From NCBI GenBank assembly GCA_049724395.1, contig JAUGWO010000247.1, positions 34,508 to 98,507 on the forward strand: DNA of 64,000 nt, in the 5' to 3' direction. Made by a program: the position numbers and the translations under genes. The notes under the pieces were generated by a model, which saw only the letters and a program-made list of their open reading frames with translations, was not told the origin of the DNA and ran no database searches. The stretch is from Spongospora subterranea f. sp. subterranea (lineage: Eukaryota > Endomyxa: Phytomyxea > Phytomyxea > Plasmodiophorida). Shown here piece by piece: positions 21,997 through 32,995 of the stretch (positions are counted from its first letter, which is position 1; each line of letters starts with the position of its first letter).

Positions 21997-22716
21997 TCAA
22001 ATAATACTGTCGTCGATATCTCTTGTGCCATTGCCAAACACTTCAGACGTGTATTTGTCGGTGAGCTGGGTCAGAATCGCCTCGTGTTGTGGCGAGCTGA
22101 TACGAAGCAGCAGTCTCATCAGCGTATAATCAGCGAGCAGGGCGTTCTTCTTCTCCTGAGCCACAGCTAATCGCTCCAGTGCTTGTGAGTAGCGATCGCC
22201 AGCACCAATCTCCCGCTTCGCTAGTTTTACCGCCATTGGTCGGGACGGTGTGGTCACATCGTCGCCTTCAACAACATCGTTGTCATCAGAAGCGCTGTCT
22301 CGATGTCGTTTCTCTGGGGCGACTCTGCCAGATGGAGTGATCACCCATTTCTGGCAATCTCGCAATACATGCCAGCAATGCGAAAAACTGAAAGGGTGTC
22401 CTTCAAATTTCTCATAGGACCGTTTTGCGTCAAAGTTCCTGTCTTCGTCGGTCTTACCGCTCTCGTTTAGATCGACTGCGTTCTGGTAATAAACACAGAA
22501 TTTCTGGATCGATCTATGCAGAATCGACCACCGATTTTTACAAGCTGGACCCGATCTTGACGTGATTCCAGTTTTGGCAGACCACAAGTTGTATATGCTG
22601 AGCCAGAACGTGTCGTTCTTGGTCTCGTTGCCTCTGATCGGATCCTCAGCGATGGAGACCCAGGCTCGCGCCAGCTCCAGATCCTCGGTTGTCGTCCACT
22701 GCGGTCCACGACCCAT
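21997..22716 (-). CDS. Myb/SANT-like (trihelix) DNA-binding protein
   Basis: ORF of 239 residues from ATG 22716 (MGRGPQWTTTED). The N-terminus is a SANT/trihelix fold with its Trp ladder: WTTTEDLELARAWVSI, then DTFWLSIYNLW, then CKNRWSILHRSIQKF. The middle has FSHCWHVLRDCQKW, the pattern of plant NAM-associated/GST-fusion SANT proteins. The C-terminus is a helical region (ERLAVAQEKKNALLADYTLM). Such proteins accompany PIF/Harbinger transposons, where they bind the transposon ends, but they also exist as host transcription factors. No Harbinger nuclease is visible beside it. It could be a transposon relic or a domesticated copy. Confidence 0.7.
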   Translation of the reverse strand: MGRGPQWTTTEDLELARAWVSIAEDPIRGNETKNDTFWLSIYNLWSAKTGITSRSGPACKNRWSILHRSIQKFCVYYQNAVDLNESGKTDEDRNFDAKRSYEKFEGHPFSFSHCWHVLRDCQKWVITPSGRVAPEKRHRDSASDDNDVVEGDDVTTPSRPMAVKLAKREIGAGDRYSQALERLAVAQEKKNALLADYTLMRLLLRISSPQHEAILTQLTDKYTSEVFGNGTRDIDDSII

Positions 22717-23027
22717 CCTGGTTGATCTCAACCGCCCTTCACGTCTTCGATTTACCCAACACCCTTTACAGTACTTCTATCGTTTCCCCAGTCAGAGTAA
22801 CCCTTTGTTACCAACTTAAATAGCCCCAGTCTCTATTTGTGTTATTGGGTACGGAATTCGATACTACTTGGGACATTGCCATTGCGCCAGTGGCGCAAAA
22901 CTGCGACTGAGTCTCTAAACTTATCTATTTTGGTCAAGTGTTGAATAACTGTGGGAAACACGTTGGTATGTGATGATGGTGATCACTTTTGATCACTTTG
23001 AAGTGTTTGTGAAGGCCGCGACACTGG
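22717..23027. other. intergenic, nothing recognised
   Basis: Promoter side of the SANT gene. No coding frame or repeat is evident. Confidence 0.4.
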
Positions 23028-23366
23028 TTATTTGCTTACACCTGGTAGGGCAGGTTGAGAATATAGAGAGGAGGGTTTCTCACATTTAGAAGGATTCGCT
23101 AAACCCCATTCCATATAATTCATGGCCAAGATTATGGCGTCGGCTAAAACTCCCTTTCTTTCAAAAGTGTGAAAGATGTGCTCTAAGCACGTTTCCACGA
23201 ATGGGGTGTATTTTAAGTGCTGTAATGCCCGATCCAACAGTTGTCGAGGGTCAGCAGTTGTTTTGCGATCAAGGAGTTGTAAAAAGAGGTATCTGGTCAT
23301 ACCTGCACTCCTGATCAACCTGTCGTTTCCGATATAGTCGAAGACAGAATAGAGGCGATTATACAT
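23028..23366 (-). CDS. unrecognised helical protein fragment
   Basis: Open from ATG 23366 to a stop at 23028. The translation is helix-rich and protein-like (DPRQLLDRALQHLKYTPFVE, CLEHIFHTFERKG, LADAIILAMNYMEWGLA). No domain is recognised. The last 20 residues (Pro/Ser) may be read-through into an intron, since a GT follows the CEK codons. It could be one exon of a larger minus-strand gene. Confidence 0.35.
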   Translation of the reverse strand: MYNRLYSVFDYIGNDRLIRSAGMTRYLFLQLLDRKTTADPRQLLDRALQHLKYTPFVETCLEHIFHTFERKGVLADAIILAMNYMEWGLANPSKCEKPSSLYSQPALPGVSK

Positions 23367-23625
23367 GTGATTTATGGCACAAGGCTCTATTGTCGCTCAT
23401 TTCAGATGAGGACTGTTGTTGATTCTCAGACCTGTCAAAGTCACCGCAAGACATTTCCATCAAAGCACTTCACATTGTATTGGCAAATCATGTCGATGTC
23501 CCAGTTCAATGTTTGGAACGTAGTGTGATGATCAACAGAGTGCATTACGATAGAACGGGAACTGGTCGATCTGACAAGTTTAGAACAATTAAACAACCAG
23601 ATTTGGCTCACTAACCCTTGATCGT

Positions 23626-23999
23626 ATGTCGTCCTTTTTAGCGTTCACAAACTCAGTGATGAAAGGCTCTGTCACAAATGACTTTTCCGATGCCATTTCC
23701 CGATTGACCATAGGTTTGCGCTGCCAATGCGAATGGGGCCACCTTGGTCTGTATAAAACCTTAAGGCGGGACCAGGTTGATCTGTTTGTCGATGGCACTT
23801 TCAGGCTGTTCCAAAATCCGTTCACACAGCTCCTCATATTGATGGTCAGGGGCAATGACCATGACTTATGTCTGTCGGTTGTTTATATTCTGATGACCGG
23901 CAAACAAACGTCGCATGATTGCCCTAAAGCTGAATTGTGTTATTCTCCCCGGCAGCGTTAGCTGTGATTTTAAAGCTGCGTTGCTAAAGACAATCAAAG
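23626..23999 (+). pseudogene. MULE/ISXO2-type transposase remnant (catalytic N-terminal part)
   Basis: The plus-strand frame contains DLFVDGTFRLFQNPFTQLLI, the first catalytic Asp (DGTF) block of Mutator-like transposases, then VVYILMTGK. A shifted frame gives CDFKAALLKTIK just downstream, which resembles the second catalytic Asp block. A single frame does not span both, so the copy is broken. The C-terminal type of the same family is seen separately at 54.1-54.8 kb. Confidence 0.65.
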
Positions 24000-25688
24000 G
24001 TAATCCGTTGTGTGTTCTTTCGATTTGCCGCGTCTGAAAATCGTATTCAAGTATATTTCACACGTAACTGGTTGTTTCTTTCATTAGAAACAGACCAGAC
24101 AGCTGCTGAGTTGACATCAAGATGAACGCGGAAACAGTTAATGTTTTATGGGCCCTGGAATACTAGATTTTTCAACTGTTATTCCACACATTGAAATCGG
24201 TTCTCAAGGATTTGCGTTCATTGACCACCGGAACATCTACAATCAAATCCAGCGACAAGTCGCTAATCGGTATAATAATCCGTTAACAGTGTTATAACAG
24301 GCGTTCCCAGCTCTCATCCGACGCTTGCCGTCTTTGTCGATAAAATCCCATCGGAAGCGCAGCACTTGCTGGACCTTGTCCACCAGTGTGACCAAGGAAT
24401 TAACGACCTCTCCAAGGCATACGTCGAGAGTTGTTCCGACGATGGCGATCATACCGACTGAATTCTGCCACAACAGTGGTTCTACAATGATAATTCTCGG
24501 GTCATGATGGGATTGGTGGTCAGAGCAGCTCCACGATATCCCTCACCCCTCTGCAGTACTCAAACCATTCCCGCCGTACTCTTGGTCATCATCTCAACCG
24601 AATCGCTTTATCATTGTCCAGAATTGTGTCGCTGACCGCCACCAAATTAAGGTTGTGGTTCGTGATCGGTCAATTTCAGCCAATGACACTACCCCAACCT
24701 CCTCCTCGACATTGTTGAGCTGAACGCCACTTCATGATCTAGTCTATCCTGACAGCAGTGATCCCGATGTTGATCGTTGACCTTGACGGTACCATTGTCT
24801 CCTACTACGAGAACTGCTCTGTCCCTTTCTGGCCCGTTCTTCACTACGCCCCTTGTATTTTGTGCCTTCATCGAAAATCGACAATATCACATACTCCTTG
24901 AAAACAAATTGAAACATTTTACAGTATGAACGAGAACATCTGTGATCAATCAGGAAGAGAGGGCTATGACCTTGAAGAATCAGGTAATTGCAATGCAGAA
25001 CGAGATATTAAAATGAACCTCACTAATGTGTTGAAATGTGTTCATTGACCGCTACTTGATATCGTGGAGTGTATCTCTTGATCATCTTCGTCGTTTGATC
25101 AGGTTTTCCTTACCGTATATGGGATCTCATGCTGTTATACGTTGTCCATTTTGTGTTGTATTGTGTTCCATTGTCACATTTCACTGATCTAGTGTTTCAT
25201 GAATTGTCACGAACACTATTGTGATTGTTCCGACAAATCGGTTTTATCCCATGTCCCCAAGTCGGTGTCATTGTGGTGCCAGTTCCCGTTATATTCAGTA
25301 ATTCGCTAAGTGTTAAACATCTTACGCTTATCCAAGTACCCGAGATCTGACCCCGAAGAGTGATCACAAAAGATGTCAGTCGGTTGTTCTCAAATACGGG
25401 ATGGGATCTATTGACATCCCTCAAGTACAATTATATCTGATTTGTCGATTAACCACATTCATTAGAACTCAAAACCAATCGACATAATTCGAGAGCGACT
25501 GGAGTATTCTATGGCGGAGGAAGATGTGGACCCCATAAATGAGATTCGGAAAATATTGGCCAGAATCTAACGACTTGAACGGAAAAATGTTAAAATGAAT
25601 AAAACAGAACAATGGTATGAACCTGTGAATATCCCCTAAACCCATCTAGTTTATATAATTTAATCGAGTTTCCATCGATCATAGCGGG
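24000..25688. other. unassigned region, possibly decayed transposon
   Basis: No convincing gene. A short minus-strand frame at 24243-24473 is protein-like but isolated. The left part may be the decayed rest of the MULE remnant. Confidence 0.3.
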
Positions 25689-26779
25689 TCAACTCTTATT
25701 GAATTTCGTGATGACTGAGATCATACTGACAGATATTAGATCCCTTTTTCCCTGGTCCAGGACAGCATTTGCGACTGAACATGGTGTACGATATTGATTC
25801 TCCCCATCTCCGAACAAATTCCGAAATGCTCCCTGAACAGTGATGATAAAAACAATTGCAGATAGGACGAACGTATTTGCTGATAAAAGAGGGTAATTCC
25901 GGATGGACCGGTCTCTTTGACTTTCTCTTCGTAGTAACGAACTGTTGATATTCCTCGAGAATCTTGGTGAACGATGGAACGATGTTTCGGGTTGATTTAT
26001 AGCAAATAGCAAATCGTGCTGGAATGTCAAATTTTAACTCGTTCGATGTGCAAGGATCGTGCTGCTTTGCCATGACATTTTCTTATTCTGAATCCTGAAT
26101 ACCGGAATTGACGGCCCCATTTTCCAATCCATGCATTCGTACTTTGGCCACAGTGATAAACCCAGCACCCCCAAATGGGTTTCGCAGAGTGGAAATAAAA
26201 AAATCGGAAACGATTTCGAATTCTAACGGCACTTGATATATATTTCTCGATGAATTCCCCACACAGATTGAGATTTTTTTCGACCGTGGTGTTAGACGCT
26301 AAGACAGCACGATGGAGATCTTGGAGAGCCATTAAATCGGAGTTGCATCTGAAAGCGCAAATGTTCATCAATGTTTGTAAAACAAAGCGAATGAAACCTG
26401 TGGTCATGGCTTCCGAAACGATTTACCTCTCATAACCGCAGGTATAAGGAACTGCTTCATGACCGGGGCAGCAATTCTTTTGAAAGTTATGGTGGTCAAA
26501 ACACGGGCCCCATCGTGTCTGGAACAGGTGAATGTCTGTGCCGCAACATGTGATCAGACATCGAAGGACGCTGATGCACGTGAGCTTGAGATTAGCAACC
26601 GCCTCAGCACTAGTACTGCTGAACGACACGGTGGACGAGAACAGCATCAAAACAAAATTCGAAATTTGGATCAGGTTTTGCAGGGTGCTGGTTGCCTTTT
26701 CGATTTGCCTACGCTGAGGAAAATCGACGCAAAATTGCACGACCTCAGATGTGTTATCCCGCGCGAACTTTCCGACCAA
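25689..26779 (-). CDS. unrecognised multi-exon helical protein
   Basis: Three overlapping minus-strand frames (26779-26423, 26407-26027, 26073-25689) each read as helix-rich protein. Examples are KATSTLQNLIQISNFVLMLF, DLMALQDLHRAVLASNTTVE, and ARFAICYKSTRNIVPSFTKI with ILEEYQQFVTTKRKSKRPVH. A candidate 49-nt intron (GTTTCATTCG...TTTCAG) separates the first two. The final exon ends in a stop at 25689-25691. The repeated helical pattern suggests a HEAT/ARM-like scaffold, but I cannot name the family. Start and most junctions are not fixed. Confidence 0.4.
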
Positions 26780-27483
26780 AAGTAGTTCGACACTATCGTG
26801 AAACTCGACCTCGGCTGGATTCGGCTCTTTTCCCTAAGCAGGCGATCACATTTGTGATCATCAAATCCCAGGCACAGCGGTCATGAACAGTTCTGACCAG
26901 GAACACACAGAGGCTCTCATAGTCTTTGACCTCATCCATGTCCCACTTTATGAACGGCCAATCCCTCGTGGGTACAATATCCGGATATACATCCTAATAC
27001 ACAATGGGAAGTTATTGGTAATCGCGATTGTCGGCAATCAACTTCTCACGAACTCCATCAGGGTGGTCTTCCGGATAAATCGTCTTTTGTTGAAAATCGA
27101 TGCGGCAATGGAATGTTCTGTCCTTTACACTTCTAATTGACTGTTGACCATCATTACTGATACCCCATGGATTACTTGAACTCGTGCTCGGGTTACAATC
27201 CTAAGACAAACTTAGCAAACCGAACCACAGTTTGAACATGAACTAAACGGCTAAGTTTTTCGAGGGAATTTCCTCAAAACCTTGGGCGTTTCTGTTAGCG
27301 GACACGAAATTTTTTGGAAAGGGCAAAGGTTCCGAATTATTCGGAATTCGATTCGAATCGTTCAGGCAATCAAGGTTCTGGTCCATTAATCTCAACTGTT
27401 GATCATCGATATTGATATGGGATTCGTCAATTTTCGAATCCGTGCCCGTGTCCCATTCCTAAAATCACATTGAGCAAACCGAA
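26780..27483. other. intergenic, nothing recognised
   Basis: Short open frames only. A pair of similar segments around 27230 and 27490 (both include a 'ACATGAACTAAACGGCTA'-like string) hints at an old duplication. Confidence 0.3.
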
Positions 27484-27893
27484 TCAAGATTGGAACATGA
27501 ACTGAATGGCTACATTTAAAGAAAAACATTCATCAAACTGGTCGACACCATTGATATCTGAAGAGTCAAACGCCAACAAGGAATTGCCTTGGAACCACAT
27601 TGGATCCCATGGAGTCGAATAATCGAATTTTGGAAAGTGTAACTTTTGGATGTCGCCGAAGATCATTTCACACATTTGCGACGGCGACATGGCGTTCTGA
27701 AAGAGTCAATGCTTGTAATTATTTGGAGCGACGTTCTGAACCATACCGAGAAAGTGGAGGAGGCGATCCTTGGAGAGACATTGGCCTGACAAGAGCCAAT
27801 CTGATTATCCTCATCAGGTTCAGATTCGATTGTCGCAGATCGAGTTGATTCGATCGCCACAAACAACAATCCCAACAAGTTGATGAGACGCAT
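27484..27893 (-). CDS. small secreted protein of unknown function
   Basis: Two exons, 27893-27747 and 27696-27484, joined in phase 0 across a 50-nt GT-AG intron, encode 119 residues. The first 19 residues (MRLINLLGLLFVAIESTRS) form a classical signal peptide with a cleavage site before ATIES. The mature part is acidic near its N-terminus (ESEPDEDN), then has CEMIFGDIQKLHFPKFDYST and a Trp/Phe-rich middle, with three cysteines. No transmembrane helix follows. I do not recognise a family. A small secreted protein is compatible with an effector or cell-surface role, but that is only inference. A longer in-frame ATG lies upstream; the signal-peptide start is preferred. Confidence 0.55.
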
Positions 27894-28690
27894 TGGAGAA
27901 ATGGCGCAACTGGCCAATTGTAGCGCCGTTCGACAAGTGGCAACGATGAGTTCAGAGTCAAGAATAAGACACACGGTTTAAGGTGTAGTGCACCAGGTTC
28001 GAGCCCGTTCTAATTATGTTCTCTTCCAATGCAGATACCCGATTCTCACTACAATCTGGTCAACCTTCATGTTGGATCTTGTCATTGAGTTCTGCCTTTG
28101 CACATGTGTTGTGGCGCTACATGCTGCTTAATTAATTGTCTGCTTTTCGAAGTTAACGTCGAAGACCAGAGAGACAGCTCGAGACGAACCAGCACTATTC
28201 GGTTAAATATGTTCATGGGACAAATAATGACGCTGTAGAAAGTAGAGGAGCATATTTTCCTTTGAAAGGGGAAGGAATGTTGTCAGATTAAGAGAGGGAG
28301 AAGAAGTGGTATTCCACTTGAGGAATAGTAATACTGATGATGTTCAATGGCGCCAAAGTTGCATCTGATCTCGCATAGCAGAGATAAACGCTACCTTGCA
28401 AACTTGAAGAAGGGTAAAAAAGCAACGAATGCTGAAGGAGATCATCCCATTCGACGCATCGCGTTTAAATCGATTTGATACTGTCGATACCGCACCAATA
28501 AATCCAGGATCAACGCCAGGTTCAACTCGCCATACCTTCAAGCGGGGGCGCTTAACAATCGTTGAGACAGCTGCTTGCGAGAAGATACCTCAGAGAGGTC
28601 GGGTCTACACTTCAAGTAAGGCCACTTCCATGCGATCTCCATTGCGTAAGAAGAGGGCGACAAGGTCCAAGCTATGGTTTTAGTGATTTG
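27894..28690. other. unassigned region
   Basis: No supported gene. A GGTTCGAGCCC string near 27993 resembles a tRNA B box, but no cloverleaf can be built around it. Open frames at 28.43-28.75 kb on both strands are unassigned. Confidence 0.3.
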
Positions 28691-28700
28691 CCAACCAGCC

Positions 28701-28879
28701 TCCATCCAAAAAGGCGAATATTTTAGTTGCACGTCATGGGACATGATCAAGCGCGCCGTATTGCTCAGTCCAGATCTGGTGGAAGTTTGCCCATCTTGGG
28801 AATGGGTCGATGTCGACGAGCCTCGATTTTTGTGTCGAGATCGATATGCAGTTGGTCGGTTATTGGAACATAACAGGTA
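28701..28879 (+). pseudogene. possible BRCT-like domain fragment
   Basis: NILVARHGT in one frame and then KRAVLLSPDLVEVCPSWEWV in another (one-base shift near 28741) together resemble the end of a BRCT repeat, where a 'TH-hydrophobic' strand precedes 'V-x-P-x-W-x-x'. A plausible GTAAGC donor follows at about 28879. The frame break and the absence of the rest of the domain make this tentative. Confidence 0.25.
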
Positions 28880-29026
28880 AGCGTTGTCCTCGATGTTGTT
28901 TTATATCCTACAGTAATCATTGCAGGACGAGGTTGACAAACCTGCTACTATCTGCAGAACGCGACGAGCAGATCGAGTCAAAGAGCGCCTACACAGCAAG
29001 ACGAATTCATCAACCTAAACACGGAG

Positions 29027-31634
29027 ATGAAGGGTCTACAAACAAAGCTGCGAAATAGCAGCGGAATAGAAGGCACTGCACAAGGTGCAACACAAGCACA
29101 CACGATGCATCACATTGCTGGACTCTCCGAAGAGAAAACCAAAAAACCGATCTCGAACAACACGGCGAACAGCTCAGTTTCGACAATTTATGAAAGCGAT
29201 ACTGACATTGTCACAGGATTCCATACTTCGAGTATTGGAACGACACAAACATCTTACCTGATTGACAGTGGCGCAAATGTCAGCATGACGAACGACAAAT
29301 CAATCCTACAAAACACACAACAAAACATAGGTTTAAAATGACATGGAGCAATGGGGAGACAATACTAGCACATGGAAACGGGAACCTGATCATCGATAGT
29401 AGCCCTCCCATCACCATCAATAACGTTCTCTTTGTGCCAAGATTGACTGAGACCCTCTTAGCCACAAAATCTTTCACTGAGCAAGGACTAACAATTCGTA
29501 TAGGCAACGAACTCCACATCCTAGATAAATCGGATGAACCATCATCACGGCACGACAACAGAACTGGCTTCACTTTATCCAGACACAACTCAGCAACGAA
29601 ACTAACACGAGTATTAGCATGAAACTGGCTCATCGAAGATTCGGACACGCCTCAGACGAACGACTACAGCATTTATCTTCAGCTACCTCAACAACGGACG
29701 GCATTAAAATCAACAGCAACGAGCGAACATTCTGCGATAGTTGCGCTCAAGGGAAGACGCGCCGACAGCCATTCCCAAAGACACGCAAAACGAACCCGAA
29801 CCCGACGAAACCATTCGAAATCGTATCATCCGACATTAAAGGCCCCATACTAGAACCGAGCCATAAACTACTGGGATTTCGGTATTACATCTCTTTTAAC
29901 TGTCTATACTCAACGTGGACTCAGATAAAATTACTGAAAACCAAAAGCGCCGAAGAAGTATTTGATGCGATCAACTGGTTCATCAAACGCACAAGCCGAA
30001 ACAAAAACAACGAGTACATATCAACACGATTATGCTGAATACGTTAACAGCCAAATAAGCACGTACCCTCTCCAGAAGAGCATCAAACACTTACGAACGA
30101 TACCATACAGCCCAGAACAAAACGGACAGGCAGAACGAAGAAACCAGACCATAATGGCGATGGCGAGATGCATACTCATCAAATCGAAATTACCATACAA
30201 CTACTGGGGGTTCGCCGTTCATCACGCTGTCAACACGCAAAACAGATTACCCACAAGGAGGATCGACTGGAAAACCCCGTTTGAGCTCTGGCATGGAAGA
30301 AAACCTGACGTCAACCACCTACGCCCATTTGGATGCATCGCATATGCTCACCAAGATTCATCACTCAGAACATCATTAGAGCCAACTTCGATCAAATGCA
30401 TCTTTCTCGGATACGCACCATACCAGAAAGGCTACATCGTACTATATATTCAGAGCAAGATCATCTTAGATCGACGAGACATCACTTTTAACGAACAAGA
30501 GATGAACACTTCGATTATAAAAGAATCTGTGGCAAACGAAGAATTCGATCCACTGGCGGTGATTAAATTAACCAAGCAGGAAGAGAATGGCAAGAGTCAT
30601 TGTTTACTCTCATCCAGGCCCAAGGCTTCATGCAATCGAAGAAAGAACCCTGTATATGGTACAAAAATCAGGATGCGAAATTAATTCTAATCGGAACCTA
30701 CGTTGACGACCTGATGATAACCGCGCCGATCATTCTGCAATTCAACAATTATCATCAACCCTAGGCAAAACAAAAATGAAAGACGTTGGTGAACTGCAGG
30801 AAGTTCAGGAATCGAGGCAAAAAGAACATGAACCGGAATTACACTCTGCCAGCAAAAGACGATCGTAACCAAGTTTGAACAAGACCAATGCAAGCCGACC
30901 TACACACCAATGGCGGCGACTTACGACCCTGGACTCAATCCGGAACCCGATAGCAATGACCACTCGACCCCGAACAAGTACCCGATAAGAGAGGCGATCG
31001 GATTGCCTGATGTATCTGGCAAATGCAACCCGCCCAGATATAGCACACGCTGTCAACAACGTCAGCCGCTATGTTACATCACCATCACCAAATCTGTGGA
31101 GAGCAATCCACAAAATTATCAAGTATCTTAATACTACACAAGAACTCGGACTTCACTTTAGTTCATCAACTATCCAAGGATACGCCGACAGCGATTTTGC
31201 CGGTGACAAACACGACCGCAAGTCGACGACTGGATGGATTTACAAAATAAGCAATAATACTATTTCATGGAAAAGTACAAACAGAAAGCGGTTATCTACC
31301 ACAGAGGCCGAATATATGGCCCGCATGTGACGCCACAAAGGAAGCGATCTGGTTGCAAGACTTATTAGCGGAACTACGTATCATCACAAACAAGACGTCC
31401 ATCCTCCACCAGGATAACCAGGGAGCGATCTTTCTCAAAAAAAAAATCGATTTCAATAAGTCAAGAACCAAAAATGTGGATATCAACTACCTTTTTATAC
31501 GGGAAAAGATCAAGGAAGGCCGGATCAAAGTCGTATACTACTACCGACACAAGATTTCAAACACCGAACTAGCTCCAGATTCAATAGCGAAGGTGCGTAT
31601 TAACCGTAAGGCGATATTTTCATCTTCCGCTTAA
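29027..31634 (+). mobile_element. degenerate Ty1/copia retrotransposon, partial
   Basis: Read in order on the plus strand: an aspartic protease motif YLIDSGANVSM (about 29260); a GAG-pre-integrase block HRRFGHASDERLQHL with CDSCAQGKTRR (29620-29780); integrase pieces VSSDIKGP and PYSPEQNGQAERRNQ (to about 30150); the RT end QGFMQSKKEPCIWY with YVDDLMITA (about 30620-30730); and RNase H pieces ATRPDIAHAVNNVSRY, GYADSDFAGD and HQDNQGAIF (30990-31560). Order is that of copia (integrase before RT). The frame breaks at least six times. About 150 residues of the N-terminal RT are missing between about 30560 and 30630, and part of the integrase catalytic core is also absent. No LTR pair is visible. 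The element is dead. Confidence 0.88.
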
Positions 31635-31719
31635 TTCATGTTCAGTCATTGATAAGCATGACTCAACTATGTGTCTCAAACACATCATCAGTGACAATAA
31701 ACTTCACTCTTCTATATTA

Positions 31720-31750
31720 CTCCCTCCGTCCCATAAAAACCTATCGAAAA
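31720..31750 (+). repeat. left terminal inverted repeat of composite mariner
   Basis: CTCCCTCCGTCCCATAAAAA followed by CCTATCGAAAA. The preceding TA (31718-31719) is the expected target duplication. It matches the right TIR at most positions. Confidence 0.88.
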
Positions 31751-31950
31751 ACAGTAATGCGCCAACTGAAGACCATTTTTCATCCGATTTGTTTGCTTTA
31801 AGTTGCGTCAGCCGCATGCCTGAAATCCAGATGTAAGAGTGCCGAAATGATATTTTTTGAATTTTTGTTCATTGCGTAATTCATCGCGAAATATGCGATT
31901 TTGTACGTCAACCAAGACGGACACTGAACTCGACACAAGGTTCGACAATG

Positions 31951-32985
31951 TTGTCGATAAAGTATGAGATGTACATGGGGATATTTTTTGTGACATGTAG
32001 ATGCCGTACTTCATTACATATTGTCTAATATCTATTGATCATGTTGTTGATAAAGTATGAGATGTAATGGGTATAATATCTATTGATCATGTTGTTGATA
32101 AAGTATGAGATGTAATGGGGAACATGTGCAGTACTTCATTACATTGATCATGTTGTTGATAAAGTATGAGATGTAATGTATAATATCTATTGATCATGTT
32201 GTTGATAAAGTATGAGATGTAATGGGGAACATGTGCAGTACTTCATTACATATTGTCTAATATCTATTGATCATGTTGTTGATAAAGTATGAGATGTAAT
32301 GGGGAACATGTGCCGTACTTCATTACATATTGTATAATATCTATTGATCATGTTGTTGATAAAGTATGAGATGTAATACATGTGGGATTGATCATGTTGT
32401 TGATAAAGTATGAGATGTCAGTATTACATATTACATATTGTACTATATCTATTGATCATGTTGTTGATAAAGTATGAGATGTAATGGGGAACATGTGCAG
32501 TACTTCATTACATATTGTCTAATATCTATTGATCATGTTGTTGATAAAGTATGAGATGTAATGGGGAACATGTGCCGTACTTCATTACATATTGTCTAAT
32601 ATCTATTGATCATGTTGTTGATAAAGTATGAGATGTAATGGGGTACATGTGCAGTACTTTATTACATATTGTCTAATATCTATTGATCATGTTGTTGATA
32701 AAGTATGAGATGTAATGGGGGACATGTGCCGTACTTCATTACATATTGTCTAATATCTATTGATCATGTTGTTGATAAAGTATGAGATGTAATGGGGAAC
32801 ATATGCCGTACTTCATTACATATTGTCTAATATCTATTGATCATGTTGTTGATAAAGTATGAGATGTAATGGGGGACATGTGCAGTACTTCATTACATAT
32901 TGTCTAATATCTATTGATCATGTTGTTGAAAAAGTATGAGATGTAATGGGGGACATGTGCCGTACTTCATTACATATTGTCTTTC
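31951..32985 (+). repeat. 77-bp minisatellite, about 15 units
   Basis: The unit runs from TTGATCATGTTGTTGATAAA through GTATGAGATGTAATGGGGAA to TTCATTACATATTGTCTA. About 15 copies occur, several internally shortened near the left end and more regular to the right. Each unit contains ATGTAATG and its inverse CATTACAT, so single-stranded DNA or RNA could fold into a hairpin. The left-most, most divergent copy (GTTGTCGATAAAGTATGAGA) merges with the mariner 5' region, so the array probably grew from it. It stops 10 bases before the transposase start codon. Confidence 0.95.
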
Positions 32986-32995
32986 ATCATCAATC

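Noticed and set aside
25689-26779. FANCD2-like protein
   Set aside because: Only a weak impression of helical pattern; no characteristic motif could be matched, so it is left unnamed.
27960-28020. tRNA-like B box GGTTCGAGCCC
   Set aside because: No acceptor stem, anticodon arm or A box can be placed around it; a chance match or a SINE scrap.
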